30,511 bases of DNA from CAYJBH01 sp964368625. Lineage in GTDB: Bacteria > Bacillota > Clostridia > Oscillospirales > Ruminococcaceae. Shown here piece by piece: positions 25,541 to 30,511 of this stretch (the stretch's first letter is position 1; each line of letters opens with the position of its first letter). A program made the position numbers and the translations under genes. Under the pieces are notes generated by a model that was not told where the DNA came from, did no database searches, and saw only the letters and a program-made list of their open reading frames with translations. The stretch covers positions 1 through 30,511 of the forward strand of contig CAYJBH010000037.1 in NCBI GenBank assembly GCA_964368625.1, in the 5' to 3' direction.

Positions 25541-26836
25541 ATGATGGATATATTATCAAAACTAGAAATTTTATCTGATGCTGCAAAGTATGATGCTGCA
25601 TGTACTTCCAGCGGGGTTGATAAGAATTCTAATCACGGTGGTATAGGAAATGCAGTATCAGGAGGTATATGTCATTCATTTTCTGCTGATGGCCGATGTA
25701 TTTCATTGTTAAAGGTGCTGCAAAGTAATGTGTGTATCTACGATTGCGAGTATTGTGTAAACAGACGTAGCAATGACAATCCTAAAGCAAGCTTTACTCC
25801 CAGCGAGCTTGCAAATTTAACCATCGAATTTTATCGTAGAAACTATATAGAAGGATTATTCTTAAGTTCAGGTGTAACAAAAAACCCTGACTATACATCT
25901 GAGCAGATGATTTTAACACTAGAATTGTTAAGACAGGAGTATAGATTTAATGGCTACATACATGTTAAGGCAATCCCCAATGCCGATGAACAGCTTACGA
26001 AAAGATTGGCACTTCTCGCCGATCGAATTAGTATAAATATTGAACTTCCATCGGAAAATAGTCTTACCAGATTAGCACCTGAAAAAAAGCGAGAAAGTAT
26101 ATTAAAGCCAATGGGACTTATAGCCGGAGGGATAGCACAAAATTCTAGTGAGCTAGTAAGCTATAAATCTACTCCAAAATTTGCACCAGCCGGACAGAGC
26201 ACACAGATGATAGTTGGAGCCACCAACGAAACTGATTACAATATATTAAAGCTTACAGCAGCCTTATATAAAAAATACAGTTTAAAGAGGGTGTTTTATT
26301 CTGCATACCTACCGGTTAACGAGGGTCGAAATCTGCCATCGTTAGATACTAAACCACCACTTCTGCGTGAACACAGATTATACCAGGCTGATTGGTTACT
26401 ACGTTTTTACGGATTTGATGCCAGCGAGATTTTAAACGAGAATAATCAAAGCTTTAATCCTCTAATCGACCCTAAATGTAACTGGGCTTTAAACAACCTT
26501 CACCTTTTCCCAATAGATGTAAATAAAGGTGATTACAATATGTTACTTCGTGTTCCCGGAATTGGAGTTATAGGGGCAAAGAGAATAGTAAAGGCAAGAA
26601 GATATGGTAACTTAAACTTTGATAGCTTAAAGAAGCTAGGGGTAGTTTTAAAGAGGGCACAGTATTTTATTACCTGTTCCGGCAAAGGGTTGCAGGGGCT
26701 GAGGCTAATGGAATCTACCTCTCTTGTAAGATATTTGTCTGACGGTGTAAACCCTTTAGATGATTATGAGCAACTTTCTTTGTTTAACAATATAACGCAG
26801 GAGGATAGAATTAAATGTTTGAGCGGTCAGCTGTGA
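25541..26836 (+). CDS. Putative DNA modification/repair radical-SAM protein (TIGR03916-like)
   Basis: The 431-residue protein has the radical-SAM Cx3Cx2C cluster at C65, C69 and C72 (NVCIYDCEYC). It lies in the conserved N-terminal block GGICHSFSADGRCISLLKVLQ, with further conserved Cys at 21, 44 and 53. YRRNYIEGLFLSSG and the C-terminal helix-hairpin-helix segment RVPGIGVIGAKRIVKARR also fit the family named 'putative DNA modification/repair radical SAM protein'. The HhH motif implies DNA binding. The reaction is unknown. Family members are found almost always with the partner gene that follows, as here. ATG 25541 and ATG 25544 are both possible; AGGTGA directly upstream suits 25544 slightly better. 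Confidence 0.9.
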   Translation: MMDILSKLEILSDAAKYDAACTSSGVDKNSNHGGIGNAVSGGICHSFSADGRCISLLKVLQSNVCIYDCEYCVNRRSNDNPKASFTPSELANLTIEFYRRNYIEGLFLSSGVTKNPDYTSEQMILTLELLRQEYRFNGYIHVKAIPNADEQLTKRLALLADRISINIELPSENSLTRLAPEKKRESILKPMGLIAGGIAQNSSELVSYKSTPKFAPAGQSTQMIVGATNETDYNILKLTAALYKKYSLKRVFYSAYLPVNEGRNLPSLDTKPPLLREHRLYQADWLLRFYGFDASEILNENNQSFNPLIDPKCNWALNNLHLFPIDVNKGDYNMLLRVPGIGVIGAKRIVKARRYGNLNFDSLKKLGVVLKRAQYFITCSGKGLQGLRLMESTSLVRYLSDGVNPLDDYEQLSLFNNITQEDRIKCLSGQL

Positions 26837-27561
26837 ATTATATTTATGATGGGTCTCTATATGGCTTTATGTGTTGTGTGTTTTTAAGCTTTAAGAGGCG
26901 TGAAATACCAAGCGGCATTTTTACATTAGACGATGAGCCCATATGCTTTTTAGAGAATATTTGGGTTGAAAATAGAGAAGATATTGCCCAAAGGGTTGCT
27001 AAAGGAATATCAGAGAAGTTAACTAACGGTGCTTTAAACCTTATTAAATATTGCTTCCTGTCTGATTTGCCGGATAAAGAAGTTTGTTTGCTGGAATTTT
27101 TGCATTATTGCTTTAAAAACGGAAAATCGTCTCCTAATCATATAGGAGACGAAAGAGTAGTTATAGTTCACAAGGCAGCCGAACGGCTAAAACGAGAAGC
27201 TCATAATTTTAAAGGATTTATTCGTTTTACTCAACGAGGCGGCGTTTTAGTTTCCGAAATTAACCCTTGTTGCAGAGTTCTTCCCCTTATCTCAAAACAC
27301 TTTAGAGAGAGGTTTGCTAATGAAAAGTTAATGATTATTGATAATACCCACAAGGACGTATTGCTTCAGTCTAACAACAGAAGCGCCATATATCCATTTG
27401 ATAGCATTGTTAAGGAGGATGAAGACGAATTAGAAGGTGAGTATGCAGATTTATGGAGATGTTTCTTTAAAACCATTGCAATAGAACAACGAAAAAATTA
27501 TCGTTGCCAACTATCACACCTACCAAAACGATTTCGCAAAGATATGACTGAGTTTAATTAA
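26815..27561 (+). CDS. Probable DNA metabolism protein (TIGR03915 / DUF4130-like), partner of the radical-SAM protein
   Basis: The 248-residue protein opens with NYIYDGSLYGFMCCVFLSF and ends with DLWRCFFKTIAIEQRKN...QLSHLPKRFRKDMTEFN. Both ends match the DUF4130 family that accompanies this radical-SAM protein. In some bacteria the partner is fused to or replaced by a uracil-DNA-glycosylase-like domain, which is why a DNA-repair or base-modification role is proposed; no glycosylase domain is present here. It overlaps the radical-SAM gene by 22 bases. The ATG at 26815 has AGGAGG ten bases upstream; a GTG at 26833 overlapping the previous stop (GTGA) is an alternative. No membrane segments or signal peptide. 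Confidence 0.85.
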   Translation: MFERSAVNYIYDGSLYGFMCCVFLSFKRREIPSGIFTLDDEPICFLENIWVENREDIAQRVAKGISEKLTNGALNLIKYCFLSDLPDKEVCLLEFLHYCFKNGKSSPNHIGDERVVIVHKAAERLKREAHNFKGFIRFTQRGGVLVSEINPCCRVLPLISKHFRERFANEKLMIIDNTHKDVLLQSNNRSAIYPFDSIVKEDEDELEGEYADLWRCFFKTIAIEQRKNYRCQLSHLPKRFRKDMTEFN

Positions 27562-27613
27562 ATTGCTAAGCTGCAACATTAAGAGTGTATAATTGGAAAT
27601 ACTTATGAGATGT

Positions 27614-27683
27614 GTAGGAGCTATCCTTTGCAATAGCCAGAAACAGCTGATTTTTTTAGCGAATATACAAGGTTTGCCCCTAC
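27614..27683. repeat. Degenerate palindromic intergenic repeat (MITE-like relic)
   Basis: GTAGGAGCTATCC (27614-27626) and GGTTTGCCCCTAC (27671-27683) are imperfect inverted repeats at the ends of a 70-base segment (10 of 13 positions match). Inside, GCTAT / ATAGC (27620-27624, 27633-27637) forms a small hairpin, and a seven-T run lies at 27651-27658. The GTAGGGGCAAACC-type end resembles abundant intergenic palindromes I recall from gut Clostridia. It sits between the convergent DUF4130-like and beta-galactosidase genes and may also help termination. Confidence 0.45.
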
Positions 27684-27730
27684 GCCACTGTTTAACTTAA
27701 CCTTAATGTTAGAACTTATATATAAATTTG

Positions 27731-30511
27731 TTAACCTAACTTTATTATAAACTCAAGTTCTAGCTTATCATCATTAATGCGATATTTATCTAATAGCTGT
27801 GGCCCGCAACTTCCCGAACCAACTCCGGACATGTGGCTATCGATACACAAAACTGTGTGTCCCGACTCTGTTAACTCAAAGTTGTGGGGAGTACTCATTA
27901 ATGATTCCTGGGTGTATTTAGATGCATTAAACGAGAAATCTTTACCATATATCGTTATTGCTGTTTTATCTCCCTCGAGAGAGAGGTAGTTACACCCACA
28001 ATGGCTTCCATTTTCCTGAGGTTTAATATAATCCTCGTGAAGATTATCTATAGTAGAAGAAAATCTTCCGTAATAGCAGCTGTTAATTTTATCAATATAA
28101 CTTTCGGTTGGCCCATAACCAGTATATGAAACATTTTCAAAATGCTTTGGCATAAATAGCCTTAACCCAAACCTTGGAAGGAAGGGGAACACGGTGTTGA
28201 AATCAGCATCTATATTTACCTGTATCGTTCCATCATTGTATATTTTGTATACCGTAGTTAGGGCAAGGAAGTTTTGAACATGTATTGCGCCAAGCCCAAC
28301 CTTGAAGGTTAGTGTAATACCATCGGGCGATTCAACAATTGTTGAATTATAAACCTTGGTCGTCATTCTATCATAGCCAGCCTTTTCCCACTCTTCCTTT
28401 ATTACCCTATCGTTATCTATATAAGCCCGAAGAATGTTATATTCCATAGGACAATCTAGATAAGAGCGGTTTTCATAATTCAGTTCGGTTGGATTTGCTG
28501 TAAACTTATCAAAGATGTATCTAAACTTATTGCTTGAAATCGAATAATATCTGCCATCATCTTCAGCTAATAGTTTATTGCCATCAACAATTTCCGGTAG
28601 AAATTCGGCCTTATTGAGAATTATCTGATCAAAACCAAGGCAGTCTCCTACAGCAATTAATGAATAATCCTCCTTTGCAGTATAGGCTATCATTAAACTA
28701 CAGTCGGATTTAGAATCAATCTCGCTGTTAAAAGGTGGATCGATGGTTAATGTGGAGTGCGGTGGTAACGAAATGTTATCTATAGTGCCACTCTCAACAC
28801 AGTTATTATTGATGATAAGCTCCCAATTAATATCAAACCTATCCTCGGCATTCACAAAATCAAGTGTGTTTAATAAGGTAATTTTGCCATCGCTATAGCT
28901 ACACTTTATAGGGCGAGTAACATTCTTAAGCTCGAGTAGACCGGTATGCGGGGTGCGGTCTGGGTACACTAAACCGTCCATACAAAAGTTACCATCGTGC
29001 GGATATTCGCCAAAATCTCCACCGTAGTAGTACATATCCTTGCCTTCAACCGTCTGGCCCATATATATAGCGTGGTCACACCACTCCCAAACAAAGCCAC
29101 CTATAAAGCTATCATAGTTATAGATTAGCTTATAATAATCCTCTATATCGCCGGGGCCATTACCCATAGCATGAACAAATTCACACTGCATCAAAGGTTT
29201 GTTCGGATTGCTTTCAAGGTATTGTTTACAAAACTCGGTACTCCAGTACATTCTACTGTATACATCAATGTTTGTAAGATCGTTTTCGTGATCCTCCATC
29301 TGCCATATACTGCTCTCATAATGTACTATATAATCGCTGTCCTGCTCCTTTATCCATGCAGCTGCCTTTTCCATATTAACACCGAAGCCGGACTCGTTAC
29401 CCAGTGACCACATCAAAACACAGGTATTGTTTTTGTCTCGTTCAACACAGCGCTGTACTCTGTCAAGAATTGTAGCCTCATAGGTAGGATCTGAGCACAG
29501 CGCTCCGAAAAACCTATCATATATAACGGTTGAATACTCGTTATGTAGGGGTATGTTTTCACCATAGATATGTTGAGTGTTATGTGTTTCTATGTCCGCC
29601 TCATCAACAACATAAAATCCAAACTCGGAGTAAAGCTCATATGCCCAGGGAGCATTTGGATAATGAGATGTTCTTATTGCATTAACGTTGTGTTGTTTCA
29701 TGATGCTAAGGTCATGAAGCAACTGTTGTTGCGAAATAGTATAACCGCTGAACGGATCACTATCGTGCCTGTTAACGCCTTTTAATTTTATCTTTTTATC
29801 GTTAAAATAAAGAACACTATCCTTTATGCAGGCTGATTTAAATCCAACACGCTGCAGTATAGTCTCACCGTTGCACATTATTTCAAGTGTGTAAAGATAC
29901 GGTGTTTCGGCGTTCCATAACAGGGCATTTTTAACTTCAATGTTAGCTGAATCACCGTCGCAACTTTTAGTTACGATAGCTTCGCCGTCAGGTGAATATA
30001 GGTTTATCTGAATATCCCCAGGATTACCTTGCTTTTTAAAGTTAATATTAATATTTGAGGTAGGGGAGATGGTTGTTTTAACAACAAAATCGCGAATATG
30101 ATCTGCAGGGCGGTTTAATATATAAACATCACGAAAAATCCCTGTCATACGGAGTTTATCCTGATCTTCAAAATATGTTCCGTCGCACCATTTTAAAACA
30201 AGAACAGATAAAAAGTTTTCACCCTCATTAATAAACTCGGTAACATCAAACTCAGAGGTAGAGTGAGAAACCTGACTATACCCAACAAAGCTTCCATTTA
30301 ACCAGAGATAAAAACAGGAGTCAACTCCTTCAAAATTTAGATAATAATTATCTGTTATCTCTTCAATAAAAAATGTTTTTTGATATGCGGCACAGGGATT
30401 TTGGGTAGGAACATATGGTGGATCGTATGGAATTGGCATTAAAACATTAGCATACTGATGTTTATCATAACCTAAAATATTAAGACATGATGGAACGGTA
30501 ATCGTATCATA
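27731..30511 (-). CDS. Beta-galactosidase, glycoside hydrolase family 2 (LacZ type), 5' end outside the window
   Basis: The visible 926 residues are open to the window edge. Before the first in-frame ATG (30439) the frame continues with VPSCLNILGYDKHQYANVLM, typical LacZ N-terminal sequence, so the true start lies beyond 30511. Jelly-roll, Ig-like and TIM-barrel domains follow in normal order. The acid/base Glu is in WSLGNESGFG (codon at 29393-29395) and the nucleophile Glu in QCEFVHAMGN (codon at 29180-29182). A C-terminal Bgal_small_N-like domain (YGPTESYIDK, then PQENGSHCG) is complete. It hydrolyses terminal beta-galactosides such as lactose. No signal peptide can be judged because the N-terminus is missing. 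Confidence 0.95.
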   Translation of the reverse strand, partial: YDTITVPSCLNILGYDKHQYANVLMPIPYDPPYVPTQNPCAAYQKTFFIEEITDNYYLNFEGVDSCFYLWLNGSFVGYSQVSHSTSEFDVTEFINEGENFLSVLVLKWCDGTYFEDQDKLRMTGIFRDVYILNRPADHIRDFVVKTTISPTSNININFKKQGNPGDIQINLYSPDGEAIVTKSCDGDSANIEVKNALLWNAETPYLYTLEIMCNGETILQRVGFKSACIKDSVLYFNDKKIKLKGVNRHDSDPFSGYTISQQQLLHDLSIMKQHNVNAIRTSHYPNAPWAYELYSEFGFYVVDEADIETHNTQHIYGENIPLHNEYSTVIYDRFFGALCSDPTYEATILDRVQRCVERDKNNTCVLMWSLGNESGFGVNMEKAAAWIKEQDSDYIVHYESSIWQMEDHENDLTNIDVYSRMYWSTEFCKQYLESNPNKPLMQCEFVHAMGNGPGDIEDYYKLIYNYDSFIGGFVWEWCDHAIYMGQTVEGKDMYYYGGDFGEYPHDGNFCMDGLVYPDRTPHTGLLELKNVTRPIKCSYSDGKITLLNTLDFVNAEDRFDINWELIINNNCVESGTIDNISLPPHSTLTIDPPFNSEIDSKSDCSLMIAYTAKEDYSLIAVGDCLGFDQIILNKAEFLPEIVDGNKLLAEDDGRYYSISSNKFRYIFDKFTANPTELNYENRSYLDCPMEYNILRAYIDNDRVIKEEWEKAGYDRMTTKVYNSTIVESPDGITLTFKVGLGAIHVQNFLALTTVYKIYNDGTIQVNIDADFNTVFPFLPRFGLRLFMPKHFENVSYTGYGPTESYIDKINSCYYGRFSSTIDNLHEDYIKPQENGSHCGCNYLSLEGDKTAITIYGKDFSFNASKYTQESLMSTPHNFELTESGHTVLCIDSHMSGVGSGSCGPQLLDKYRINDDKLELEFIIKLG

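Overview
The window is AT-rich with strong AGGAGG-type ribosome binding sites, several TTG starts and sigma-A-like promoters. Its families are typical of low-GC Gram-positive anaerobes: a PfoR-like PTS_EIIC_2 protein, a paired radical-SAM / DUF4130-type 'DNA metabolism' locus, and an LacZ-type GH2 enzyme. I infer a Clostridia (Lachnospirales/Oscillospirales-like) chromosome, probably from a gut-type anaerobe. No rRNA, tRNA, CRISPR array, phage gene or transposase was seen.

Region 1 (1-8736, + strand) is a tightly packed operon. It holds a polysaccharide ABC exporter (permease, then an ATPase with a Wzt-like C-terminal domain), two GT-B-like surface-glycan proteins, an Eis-like GNAT acetyltransferase, RecQ helicase and a Cof-type HAD phosphatase. 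Neighbours overlap or lie within 20 bases of each other. The HAD gene has no ATG, GTG or TTG ahead of its catalytic DxDGT motif and appears to start at ATT. It ends with its stop codon overlapping that of a convergent DEAD-box RNA helicase (8733-10430, -).

Region 2 (10628-16642, - strand) is headed by a four-gene signalling operon: MBL-fold hydrolase, GAF plus HD-GYP phosphodiesterase, membrane-anchored FecR-domain protein with a long Asp/Asn/Glu tail, and CHASE2 class III adenylate cyclase. An uncharacterised 217-residue coiled-coil protein follows. This operon is the best candidate for a little-described system: a membrane sensor/cyclase, a possible wall-side partner and two candidate cyclic-nucleotide hydrolases. 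It starts from a near-consensus promoter next to a cluster of ACTGTAA-like boxes.

Region 3 (16643-22567, + strand) starts in a 442-base divergent intergenic region carrying tandem promoters. These read into a 1471-residue PAS/GAF/GGDEF/EAL c-di-GMP protein. A PTS-IIC/PfoR-like membrane protein follows, overlapping by one base. A strong bidirectional terminator closes the unit.

Region 4 (22642-25330, - strand) has a membrane PAS-GGDEF diguanylate cyclase followed by a Gfo/Idh/MocA oxidoreductase. Region 5 (25541-27561, + strand) is the radical-SAM / DNA-metabolism pair of unknown function. Region 6 (27731-30511, - strand) is a GH2 beta-galactosidase whose N-terminus runs off the window. The 11-25 kb stretch therefore concentrates five nucleotide second-messenger proteins in three transcription units.
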